From: Fidelibacterota bacterium
GTDB taxonomy: Bacteria; Fidelibacterota; Marinisomatia; Marinisomatales; TCS56
Length of the DNA stretch: 6,453 nt
Assembly (NCBI GenBank): GCA_013203015.1
Contig: JABMPO010000313.1
Span: 1-6,453, forward strand
Direction: 5' to 3'
Part shown: positions 1-5,457 of the stretch, in pieces
Position numbering within the stretch: the stretch's first letter is position 1
How the letters are laid out: every line of letters begins with the position of its first letter
Translations under genes and position numbers: made by a program
Notes under the pieces: model-generated
The model's input: only the letters and a program-made list of their open reading frames with translations
Database searches by the model: none
What the model was told of the DNA's origin: nothing

Positions 1-46
1 AAAACAAACTGCACTGAGTAACAATCTGGTGCGGTAGTGGTTTAAA

Positions 47-1327
47 TTATTTTTTAAACTTGTCAGAAAAAAATGCGCAATCCATAATATCAGCTCGTCC
101 GTAGGCACAATCTTCGGCGAAAGACTTGCAGGTTGGTGCTCCACATAAGGCACAATCCTTTTGTGGCAGTTTCATAGAAATTCGTTCTTTTTGCCGCATT
201 CGCTTAATGGAAGTAGCTATATCCGGTGAATTCTCTACAGTGGAGCGCGGAGATATTGGGTTTTCCAGGAAATAATAGCCTTTTTTATAATTATCTAGCA
301 CCTTTTCCTTATCAAACTCATAATTCCGCTTGCTGTATTTCTGTTCTAATAAGATAGAATTATGACGCGAAATATAGGGATTCTCGACACAGTAGGCACC
401 ACCCAGGCATTCTTTTTCGCAGGCCAAGGCCCCAATGAAATCAATATTGCGCAATTTTGAACTTTCTATATCATCAAGAACATTTTTTACTTGATCAAGA
501 CCGGTTACCGACAAGCATTGCTCTATAGCCTGATCGGAAGTGAAATGATCACAGGTACGCCAAGCATTAGAAAAATGAAAATCCTCAAGATCTTCAACTT
601 TTTCTCTTTCCTGAATATCCATGATTTCCGGCAATATGAGATTGTAAATATCCTTGATCGGGATTGAGCTGTCGATCCAGGAGTGCTCTTTCTCCGCCGG
701 CTGCTTAATGGAAATTATTTTGGCCGTGCAGGGAGTAATATAAACAACGGCAATTTCTTCCAGCTTAAGGCCAAGTTTTTTGGGGTAGGTTTGTTTAATA
801 CGCTTGGCCAGGATTTCCCGGGGGACATCAAGCGGCGTTATCAGATTAACAAGATTGGGATAACTGACTTGAATAAGGCGAACAATCGTTGGACAAAGAG
901 AAATGAAGAATGGTCGGGTCTCTTCATGGGTTTTAATGTAATGATGTAATACAAAGGTCATCTCCTTTACAGTATCAGACAAATCAACCACTTCGTTAAA
1001 ACCAATATTCTTCAATGCCTTGTGAATGATGCTGGGGTTAACGTCTAGACTGAATTGCGTGTATAATACTGGTGATAGTATTGCGATTAGATACTTAAAA
1101 TGGTCGAAATCCACCAACTCGTCAATAACCGGGACAAAGACATTTTCCGGACAGCTTTCGACACATTCACCACAATCGATACATAGCTCCGGTAATATTT
1201 TTACTTTGTTATTGTGAACACGGATTGCCTGTGTTGGGCATACCCGCACACACTGCATACAACCGGTACAGCGCCGAGCTATTATATCCTGGGCATGGAA
1301 AAACTGATAATCAGGTTCATTCTTCAT
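47..1327 (-). CDS. Putative sensory [FeFe]-hydrogenase-like iron-sulfur protein (HydS-like)
   Basis: A protein of 426 residues. Two ferredoxin-type [4Fe-4S] motifs are at the N-terminus (Cys20/23/26/30 and Cys49/52/55/59). The H-domain follows (about 75-325) with all four H-cluster ligands: Cys145 in SLCPTI, Cys200 in TPCTAK with Lys203, and Cys303/Cys307 in LACEKECLGG. Relative to catalytic enzymes such as Clostridium CpI, the proton-relay Cys is Leu144, the MPC methionine is Thr198 and the MAC methionine is Leu301. The C-terminus has DCALCGAPTC...DC with spacing C-x2-C-x4-C-x16-C (Cys392/395/400/417), an extra [4Fe-4S] site. That motif and the substitutions resemble sensory-type (group C/D) hydrogenases, but the chain ends nine residues after the last Cys, with no PAS domain. 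H2 or redox sensing is therefore inferred; fast catalysis looks unlikely. ATG overlaps the previous TGA. No terminator is visible in the 46 bases left. Confidence 0.9.
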   Translation of the reverse strand: MKNEPDYQFFHAQDIIARRCTGCMQCVRVCPTQAIRVHNNKVKILPELCIDCGECVESCPENVFVPVIDELVDFDHFKYLIAILSPVLYTQFSLDVNPSIIHKALKNIGFNEVVDLSDTVKEMTFVLHHYIKTHEETRPFFISLCPTIVRLIQVSYPNLVNLITPLDVPREILAKRIKQTYPKKLGLKLEEIAVVYITPCTAKIISIKQPAEKEHSWIDSSIPIKDIYNLILPEIMDIQEREKVEDLEDFHFSNAWRTCDHFTSDQAIEQCLSVTGLDQVKNVLDDIESSKLRNIDFIGALACEKECLGGAYCVENPYISRHNSILLEQKYSKRNYEFDKEKVLDNYKKGYYFLENPISPRSTVENSPDIATSIKRMRQKERISMKLPQKDCALCGAPTCKSFAEDCAYGRADIMDCAFFSDKFKK

Positions 1328-2148
1328 GATACTAAAAATTTCATAGTAATCATTGTTCCCTCACCAACCCTGGTGGCGATATCAAATTTATCGGTATTTT
1401 TCTTTATATTAGGCAAACCCATCCCGGCGCCAAAACCTAAAGCCCTTTGATCATCGGTGGCCGTAGTAAAACCTTCCTGCATGGCTTCTTCAATATTGGG
1501 AATGCCTTTTCCTTCATCGTCGATAACCACAATGATATTACCCTTGCCAGCACTCAGTGTCACATTCGCCCGAACAGCATGCAAAAATACATTCATCTCG
1601 GCCTCGTAAGTAGCTATGGCAACCCGTCTGATCAATTGCGGATCATAGCCGATATTTTTTAATGTGGACTTAATCTGCGACGAAACTATACCGGAACTGG
1701 CAAAATCACTCCCATCAACAGTGAATTCATGGGATGATATGTATTTATCAGTATCTTCCACCGAAACAAGTACGTTCTCATCAGGTAGCATTTGGGTATA
1801 AATGTTGGCGATTTTAACACAAGCCTCAAACATATCGACTCTCGTTGACATGATAATCAAACTTTTTTCTTTGGCAAATTTCCGAGTAGCTTTATCCGGC
1901 GTTTTATTTCTCAAGAAAATAATCGCCTTGAAATCAGCCATATAAGCTGATACGACCGCCTGATTGGTGCATAAACCCGTCAGCAGGACCGAGCCTGATT
2001 TCCCATAGGCTAAAACATCACTCATCAAGTCAGATGCGTAAATCCCATAAATATCAGTGGCAATCTGATCCTCACCTGATATCACCTTGGCTTGAAGTAC
2101 ATTTTTAATATGCTCGATATTTAGGCTGAAACCTTGACTTTTTAGCAT
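1324..2148 (-). CDS. DRTGG domain fused to RsbW/SpoIIAB-like HATPase
   Basis: A two-domain protein of 274 residues. Residues about 8-118 are a DRTGG module (IYASDLMSDVLAYGKSGSV, FKAIIFLRNKTPDKAT) paralogous to the stand-alone DRTGG protein at the start of the operon. Residues about 138-272 are a small HATPase of the anti-sigma-kinase type: N box YEAEMNVFLHA (181-191, Asn186), G1 box DDEGKGI (210-216), GFGAGMGLPNIKK (238-250) and GEGT (262-265). RsbW/SpoIIAB proteins phosphorylate Ser/Thr on an antagonist rather than His, so a Ser/Thr-type or partner-switching output is plausible. No STAS antagonist or sigma factor is in the window. The ATG is preceded by AGGTG at short spacing. Its TGA overlaps the hydrogenase-like gene's ATG (ATGA), so the two products are probably made in fixed ratio and may interact directly. 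The fusion puts ligand sensing and ATPase in one chain. Confidence 0.92.
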   Translation of the reverse strand: MLKSQGFSLNIEHIKNVLQAKVISGEDQIATDIYGIYASDLMSDVLAYGKSGSVLLTGLCTNQAVVSAYMADFKAIIFLRNKTPDKATRKFAKEKSLIIMSTRVDMFEACVKIANIYTQMLPDENVLVSVEDTDKYISSHEFTVDGSDFASSGIVSSQIKSTLKNIGYDPQLIRRVAIATYEAEMNVFLHAVRANVTLSAGKGNIIVVIDDEGKGIPNIEEAMQEGFTTATDDQRALGFGAGMGLPNIKKNTDKFDIATRVGEGTMITMKFLVS

Positions 2149-2255
2149 GACACCTGAGCTTATTTAATTGCTGTTAACCCGATTAATTAGCATATCAAAT
2201 GTATAAAGAAAATCCCTTCACATTTAATAAAAGACCGAGTAAATCCATAAAAATT
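2149..2255. other. 107-base gap inside the operon
   Basis: This is the only sizeable gap within the five-gene cluster. No terminator hairpin was found. It is AT-rich, with a weak possible -10 (TATACA) lacking a good -35 and a 17-codon open frame without a ribosome site. An internal promoter is possible but not demonstrated; read-through from upstream is the simplest view. Confidence 0.4.
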
Positions 2256-2813
2256 TCAGGAGTTTGTTCCGGTTTGAATTTCATGTAATCCTTCGTTAAG
2301 ATATTTATTTAAAAAATTTACTATTTCCGGATCAGTAATCGGCACAGCCTGTAGGTCCTGTCTAATCTCGCGTGTATCAAGTGAAAAACTGCGCCCGTCT
2401 TTTTCATGTTTATACACAATATCAATGGTAGTACCGCGACCGGCAATCATGGTAGTAATTGATTCGGGAATATTACCCAGCGGTTTTCGATCAATATGGT
2501 CGTGGACAAAATTTGCCGTCACCGCGGTTCCCATGCCTAATTCCGATTTTATAGTAATATTTCCACCGGCATCCTTGGCTGACTGAGCCAATAGCGGAAA
2601 ACCTAAACCGACTCGTCTGGTGGTTCTGGTAGTATAAAATGGATCAAGTAGTTTATCCACTATCTCCTGCTCCATGCCCCGGCCATTATCCACAATTTCA
2701 AGCCGGAGAATATTCTTTTCCGTATCTTCCTCAATCGTAATCCGGATCAGTGATGCGCCGGCATCTATCGAGTTTTCACAGATATCAAGAATATGCATGG
2801 ATAAATCCTGCAA
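2256..2813 (-). CDS. Stand-alone histidine-kinase-like ATPase (HATPase_c)
   Basis: A protein of 185 residues carrying only a GHKL/HATPase_c ATP-binding domain plus a short C-terminal extension. The N box is CENSIDAGA (Glu13, Asn14), the G1 box DNGRGM (42-47), then DPFYTTRTTRRVGLGF (57-72) as F/G2-type region and GMGTAV (93-98). There is no dimerisation/phosphoacceptor domain, sensor domain or membrane segment, so it is not a conventional sensor kinase; it may phosphorylate or bind a partner. The start is taken as TTG at 2813 because GAAGAGG lies seven bases upstream and the LQDLSMHILDI stretch reads like the conserved N-terminus of this family. ATG at 2798 would remove five residues. Only two bases separate it from the PHP stop. 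It is probably the ATP-using partner of the DRTGG and PHP proteins. Confidence 0.9.
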   Translation of the reverse strand: MQDLSMHILDICENSIDAGASLIRITIEEDTEKNILRLEIVDNGRGMEQEIVDKLLDPFYTTRTTRRVGLGFPLLAQSAKDAGGNITIKSELGMGTAVTANFVHDHIDRKPLGNIPESITTMIAGRGTTIDIVYKHEKDGRSFSLDTREIRQDLQAVPITDPEIVNFLNKYLNEGLHEIQTGTNS

Positions 2814-2815
2814 TA

Positions 2816-3562
2816 CTATACCTCTTCCACGAAAAGACGGCGGCTATTAGTATTGGCAAATGCTTGCCGGAGTTCGCCAAAGGTTGGTTCCTGCAGCATA
2901 AAAGAAGTTCTGACTTTGCCAATATCCTGAAGATAATGAGCATCCGAAGAGGTGATTAGCGGATACTTTTTAAATTCCGGAAACAATTCCACAGCCTTTC
3001 CCGGGGGAATCCGAGCTGAGATTTCCAAACCGTCAAGTTCAATATCCGGGGGAATAAATCCCAATTGACTGATAATGCTGAAAGCCTGGCGATCAACATG
3101 GGCAGCCACTATTAAACCTCCTCGCTTATGGATTTCTTCAATTAATTTATTAATCGATAAACCGCAGGCACCAATTAATAAACGGTCGTTATAGCCCTCA
3201 ACTTCATCTAATTCATTTACGACGATTTGCTCACCGAAGACTGTTGGATCATTTTTCCCGGGAAGATTTTCGTAAATTAGGTTTTGTAAATCCAGAACCG
3301 GGTCGGGTCGATCAAAGAAAGCTATAAAATGAGCTTCTTCCACCGTTGTTACTTCCATGGCCGGGATTACGGTTACATCATTATCCTGGCCTACCCTTAC
3401 CGCTGCTGCAACATTCTCGGCCGAGTTATGATCGCTGATAGCTATGATATCAAGTTTTTTTCGTGCAGCTTCTTCCACTACACGCTTGGGAGACATGAGC
3501 AAGTCGCCGCATGGAGACAAACAAGTGTGAATGTGCAGATCAGCCTGAAAGCATCGCAACAT
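2816..3562 (-). CDS. PHP-domain metal-dependent phosphoesterase
   Basis: A protein of 248 residues covered by one PHP (polymerase and histidinol phosphatase) domain. The metal-site motifs appear in canonical order: DLHIHT (His10, His12), the SPCGD segment with Asp20, SDHNS (Asp44, His45), Glu70 in AMEV, His78, AAHVD (His155) and SSDAH (Asp207, His209). This looks like a complete trinuclear metal centre, so the enzyme should be active on a phosphoester. The substrate is not readable from sequence: a phosphorylated protein, nucleotide or small molecule are all possible. Given neighbouring ATPases and DRTGG modules, removal of a phosphate signal is a reasonable inference. The start codon overlaps the previous stop by one base. 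There is no signal peptide, so it acts in the cytoplasm. An insertion-like segment at about residues 90-130 lies between the second and third metal motifs. Confidence 0.93.
   Translation of the reverse strand: MLRCFQADLHIHTCLSPCGDLLMSPKRVVEEAARKKLDIIAISDHNSAENVAAAVRVGQDNDVTVIPAMEVTTVEEAHFIAFFDRPDPVLDLQNLIYENLPGKNDPTVFGEQIVVNELDEVEGYNDRLLIGACGLSINKLIEEIHKRGGLIVAAHVDRQAFSIISQLGFIPPDIELDGLEISARIPPGKAVELFPEFKKYPLITSSDAHYLQDIGKVRTSFMLQEPTFGELRQAFANTNSRRLFVEEV
2821..2827 (-). promoter_or_regulatory. Shine-Dalgarno GAAGAGG supporting a TTG start
   Basis: GAAGAGG on the minus strand lies within the last codons of the PHP gene, seven bases before TTG at 2813. It supports TTG initiation. A competing ATG at 2798 also has a plausible AGGA site, so the start is probable rather than certain. 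Confidence 0.55.
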
Positions 3563-3921
3563 TAACGCAATCCGGGTATTCCTAATTTATATAGCCGACC
3601 AACCAGTTCATAAGCTGGTAGATCAGAAATAATAACGGGTAACTTTTCAGCAACTGCTTTCCGGATCGTTTCCTCATCAGGTTTGTGACCGTTTATAATA
3701 ATAATACCAGCCAGTTCATTTAAAACGGCCACGGCAATAATATTAGGATGACCCTGCAAGGTAATCCAGATATCGCCATCCCTGCTGTTAGCGATCACAT
3801 CACTTAGCAGGTCACTGACATAACCACCTTTGATTTCCCGGTCCAAATATTCCTGCCCGCAGACAACTTCAAACTTGAATCTCTTGATAATATCAGAAAG
3901 TCTAATATTTATTTTATCCAT
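3562..3921 (-). CDS. Stand-alone DRTGG-domain protein, first gene of the operon
   Basis: A protein of 119 residues consisting almost entirely of one DRTGG-type domain. The core runs from about residue 31 to 110: KGGYVSDLLSDVIANSRDGD, then WITLQGHPNIIAVAVLNELAGIIII and a TIRKAVAEKLPVI segment. DRTGG domains, also found in some phosphotransacetylases and CBS-domain pyrophosphatases, are thought to be regulatory or ligand-binding; no catalytic residues are evident. The start at 3921 is preferred over the ATG at 3933 because TGAGG (3932-3928) lies six bases before it, while the earlier ATG has no ribosome site. The same module recurs fused to an ATPase in the gene at 1324-2148, with matching SDL(L/M)SDV and AxxIIxxxxxxPD positions. 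The stop overlaps the next start by one base (TAATG), indicating translational coupling. The domain call is good; ligand and role are unknown. Confidence 0.88.
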   Translation of the reverse strand: MDKINIRLSDIIKRFKFEVVCGQEYLDREIKGGYVSDLLSDVIANSRDGDIWITLQGHPNIIAVAVLNELAGIIIINGHKPDEETIRKAVAEKLPVIISDLPAYELVGRLYKLGIPGLR

Positions 3922-3927
3922 GGTTTG

Positions 3928-3932
3928 CCTCA
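3928..3932 (-). promoter_or_regulatory. Shine-Dalgarno TGAGG deciding the start at 3921
   Basis: TGAGG on the minus strand, with a six-base spacer before ATG at 3921. It lies within the four-codon extension that would result from using the ATG at 3933, so the shorter protein is favoured. Confidence 0.65.
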
Positions 3933-3960
3933 TAAAAGTAATTTTTTGTCCACATCATAT

Positions 3961-3988
3961 TCAGCATCCGTCAGCAGTCATTTATGAC
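3961..3988. promoter_or_regulatory. Candidate regulatory site: TGCTGA direct repeats plus GTCAT-N2-ATGAC palindrome
   Basis: Reading the minus strand, GTCATAAATGAC (3988-3977, perfect five-base arms, two-base spacer) is followed by two copies of TGCTGA (3976-3971 and 3966-3961) with a ten-base period, about one helical turn. The cluster lies 40-67 bases before the start codon at 3921, where an operator or activator site for the operon would be expected. No known regulator consensus is matched, so this is positional inference only. Confidence 0.25.
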
Positions 3989-4158
3989 ACTTCGGTTTTT
4001 TGGTTAGCGCAAATAGTAATTCCATCCAGATATGATGATTACCGCCAATTCTGCTTTGCAACAACATTTTACTGTGGCAATGCTCAAACTGGATAACTAT
4101 GCGAACCAGATCAACACTCTAATCACAAGTGACTGAATTTACGTAGTATCAAATAAGG

Positions 4159-4266
4159 TTATGCCAATTTATTGTATTCCGAATTAACCGAAAATATCAA
4201 TTTATTTATCTCTTCGAATCTGATATATAGAGCAGAGCCATCCGTAACTGTAATAATTTCAAACAT
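4159..4266 (-). CDS. Doubtful 35-residue ORF inside the inverted-repeat region
   Basis: ATG at 4266 opens a 35-codon frame ending in TAA at 4159-4161 (begins MFEIITVTDGSALYIRFEEI). The same frame is open upstream to about 4335, overlapping the tail of the GcvH-like gene, which could hint at a decayed longer gene. The amino-acid composition is protein-like, but there is no good ribosome site and no recognised family. The inverted repeat covers its first part, so the open frame may be accidental. Conservation of this reading frame in relatives would be the deciding test. Confidence 0.15.
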   Translation of the reverse strand: MFEIITVTDGSALYIRFEEINKLIFSVNSEYNKLA

Positions 4267-4288
4267 ACCTGCTCTATTGGTGATTCGA
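4214..4288. repeat. Large imperfect inverted repeat in the intergenic region
   Basis: Inner arms of nine bases pair perfectly (ATAGAGCAG at 4227-4235 with CTGCTCTAT at 4269-4277) around a 33-base loop. Outer arms of seven bases also pair (TCGAATC at 4214-4220 with GATTCGA at 4282-4288), separated from the inner arms by a 6x4 internal loop. As RNA from the minus strand it would form a long stem starting about 28 bases after the stop of the GcvH-like gene. It lacks the U-tract of an intrinsic terminator. It may be a 3'-end or processing hairpin, a protein site, or a remnant of a small mobile element. Confidence 0.55.
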
Positions 4289-4316
4289 TCAGCGCTAATT
4301 ATTACCCGGCAATCAG

Positions 4317-5252
4317 TTAGCGCACAAAGAGATGCTTACGAACCAGTTCCTGCCATTTTTCACGGGAGATATTCTGGCTTATTTCAGCGGAAATTGTAGC
4401 CCCTTCAGCCAGAGTAACACCCAAATCGCTATACAAAGTTTTACTTAACAGGTTAGTTTCCTCGATCATCCAGGCCTTGGCTGTATCTCCTTTCAGCAGA
4501 TTCTTATTACTCTTGGTAACACTGATCGGATCAATCGTCATCAACCACCCCCCTTGGTATGGCTCATCAATAATCAAGGTTACATTATCCAGCACTTCCT
4601 GATTGACTGAATCGACAATTCCTTTGATCGGAGAAAATAATTCCAGATCGCCATATTCATGGTGAATGGTTAAACAATAGCCCTCGAAATCCAGATTTTT
4701 TCCGACCGCTGATAGTTCAATTCCATCAATTTTTCCGATAATTCTGCGCGCGAAATCATCGATACCGATTCTGTATTTTCCATTTCGCTCCAGTTGCAAC
4801 CAGGTGTGATTGCGAAAATATTGTAGTTCTTCATGCATATAAACTCCGGCGACTTTTTCATAATTTTTGACACTGTAGTCAAATCTCGGTTGTTTGCGAT
4901 CCTGCATCATCTGGTCAAACGAGCATTCACCGCAGCGAAAACTGTTGGGACAAATTTTATAAGATACCTCGCCCATGAGCATGTAACGGCATTTTCTTTG
5001 ATCGGCTGGAAGCTGTCGGAATTCCTCCACCCAGACGTTGACCTCTTTCTTATGACTAATTATATCCACACTTTCTGCTGCAATTTTGCGTTCCTTCAGC
5101 ACCCGATTGGACATTGCACGATCATAATCACAGATACTGCACTGATATTGATTTGTACATAATTTATAGGATACCACCCCGGCTTCCATCCACAGACATT
5201 TACGTTCACCGGTTGGGATTACTTTCATACCGCGTTGATATTTATGATCCAT
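4317..5252 (-). CDS. GcvH-like (lipoyl-fold) protein with two tandem four-cysteine modules; lipoyl lysine absent
   Basis: A protein of 311 residues starting at the ATG served by a strong ribosome site. Residues 19-41 and 88-110 are a tandem repeat with identical cysteine spacing, C-x12-C-x5-C-x2-C (Cys19/32/38/41 and Cys88/101/107/110), sharing the core VSYKxC and a following D-x3-M. Each could bind an iron-sulfur cluster or zinc. Residues about 140-245 resemble glycine-cleavage H protein: HTWLQLERNGKYRIGIDDFA, then SPIKGIVDSVN (207-217) and EPYQGGWLMTI (230-240). H proteins carry a lipoylated Lys seven residues before the SP motif. Here that position is Tyr200, and there is no Lys between residues 190 and 209, so lipoylation at the usual site is not possible. 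No other gcv genes are present. There is no signal peptide or membrane segment. A role as an electron-transfer or metal-binding scaffold is conjecture. The H-like fold is fairly sure; the function is unknown. Confidence 0.88.
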   Translation of the reverse strand: MDHKYQRGMKVIPTGERKCLWMEAGVVSYKLCTNQYQCSICDYDRAMSNRVLKERKIAAESVDIISHKKEVNVWVEEFRQLPADQRKCRYMLMGEVSYKICPNSFRCGECSFDQMMQDRKQPRFDYSVKNYEKVAGVYMHEELQYFRNHTWLQLERNGKYRIGIDDFARRIIGKIDGIELSAVGKNLDFEGYCLTIHHEYGDLELFSPIKGIVDSVNQEVLDNVTLIIDEPYQGGWLMTIDPISVTKSNKNLLKGDTAKAWMIEETNLLSKTLYSDLGVTLAEGATISAEISQNISREKWQELVRKHLFVR

Positions 5253-5258
5253 TTTCTT

Positions 5259-5267
5259 CTCCTTTCC
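5259..5267 (-). promoter_or_regulatory. Strong Shine-Dalgarno site fixing the start at 5252
   Basis: The minus strand reads GGAAAGGAG followed by the six-base spacer AAGAAA and ATG at 5252. This near-ideal ribosome site lies inside a longer open frame that could begin at a GTG at 5279. Using that GTG would place the site in coding sequence, so the ATG at 5252 is chosen as the start. Confidence 0.85.
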
Positions 5268-5296
5268 AATAATTTTCACGTTCTGGTATCCTATAG

Positions 5297-5312
5297 CACA
5301 ATTACCCTGCCA
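5297..5312 (-). promoter_or_regulatory. Degenerate sigma-54-like -24/-12 element
   Basis: The minus strand reads TGGCAGGGTAATTGTG. The -24 half TGGCAG matches TGGCAC at five of six bases and the spacing to the -12 half is canonical. The -12 half is TTGTG instead of TTGCA/T, so the nearly invariant GC is GT. Transcription would begin about 33-35 bases before the ATG at 5252, leaving a normal leader containing the strong ribosome site. The sigma-54 activator gene just upstream makes the match worth noting, but the -12 deviation keeps it doubtful. Confidence 0.22.
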
Positions 5313-5364
5313 TAATTATTATGTTGCCGAAATTATTAGATAGTTTGGATTCTATATATAGTTA

Positions 5365-5387
5365 TATCAACAATATATAATTTGATA
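5365..5387. promoter_or_regulatory. Candidate operator: TATCAA-N11-TTGATA dyad
   Basis: Two perfectly inverted six-base half-sites, TATCAA (5365-5370) and TTGATA (5382-5387), are separated by 11 bases. Their centres are 17 bases apart, close to one and a half helical turns. The dyad lies just downstream of the start expected from the extended -10 element, where a repressor could block transcription. It could also be a chance pattern in AT-rich DNA, and no regulator family can be named from it. Confidence 0.22.
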
Positions 5388-5405
5388 ATATTTTCCATAG
5401 AATAA

Positions 5406-5414
5406 ATTATAACA
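5406..5414 (-). promoter_or_regulatory. Candidate extended -10 promoter (TGTTATAAT)
   Basis: On the minus strand the gap after the protease gene contains TGTTATAAT, a perfect TATAAT preceded by the extended -10 TG dinucleotide. No good -35 hexamer is seen 16-18 bases upstream, which an extended -10 can tolerate. Transcription would begin near 5399 and give a leader of about 147 bases before the GcvH-like gene at 5252. The region is very AT-rich, so chance matches are a real possibility. Confidence 0.4.
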
Positions 5415-5457
5415 TAATAATTCCAGAAAATGCGTTGAATTACTCTACATACAGTGT

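Larger units (their letters stand above)
3922..4316. other. 395-base intergenic region upstream of the hydrogenase-sensor operon
   Basis: No convincing gene is seen on either strand. The right part holds the large inverted repeat and the doubtful short ORF described separately. The left part should contain the operon promoter, because all five genes downstream are on the minus strand and packed tightly. No clear -35/-10 pair was found. A TGG...TTGC pattern near 4005-4022 on the minus strand has 11 instead of 10 bases between GG and GC, so it is not a canonical sigma-54 site. No tRNA or recognisable riboswitch was seen. Confidence 0.6.

Noticed and set aside
1..46. Terminator after the hydrogenase-like gene
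   Set aside because: No stem with a following U-run is seen in the 46 bases available; the operon may continue past the window.
683..1662. Plus-strand open frames of about 60-90 codons across the hydrogenase-like and DRTGG-HATPase genes
   Set aside because: They lie antisense to clearly conserved coding sequence, resemble no family and have no ribosome sites; they are shadows of the real genes.
2192..2245. 17-codon open frame in the gap between the stand-alone HATPase and DRTGG-HATPase genes
   Set aside because: No ribosome site, very short, and unremarkable composition; likely accidental.
4002..4025. Possible sigma-54 promoter (TGGAAT...TTTGC) upstream of the DRTGG gene
   Set aside because: There are 11 bases between GG and GC instead of the required 10, and the -24 half is poor.
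4105..4135. Possible Rex (NADH-sensing repressor) operator, TTGTGA followed by TTAGAG
   Set aside because: Only the TTGTGA half matches; the inverted TCACAA half is missing at the right distance.
4670..4882. 70-codon minus-strand frame inside the GcvH-like gene
   Set aside because: It is an out-of-frame shadow of the H-protein-like domain and does not explain any separate product.
4833..5162. Plus-strand 109-codon open frame opposite the GcvH-like gene
   Set aside because: The minus strand encodes conserved cysteine modules with regular spacing here; the antisense frame has no recognisable features.
5418..5442. Possible terminator hairpin (TAATTC / GAATTA) after the protease gene
   Set aside because: Six AT-rich base pairs around a 13-base loop with no proper U-tract are too weak to call a terminator.
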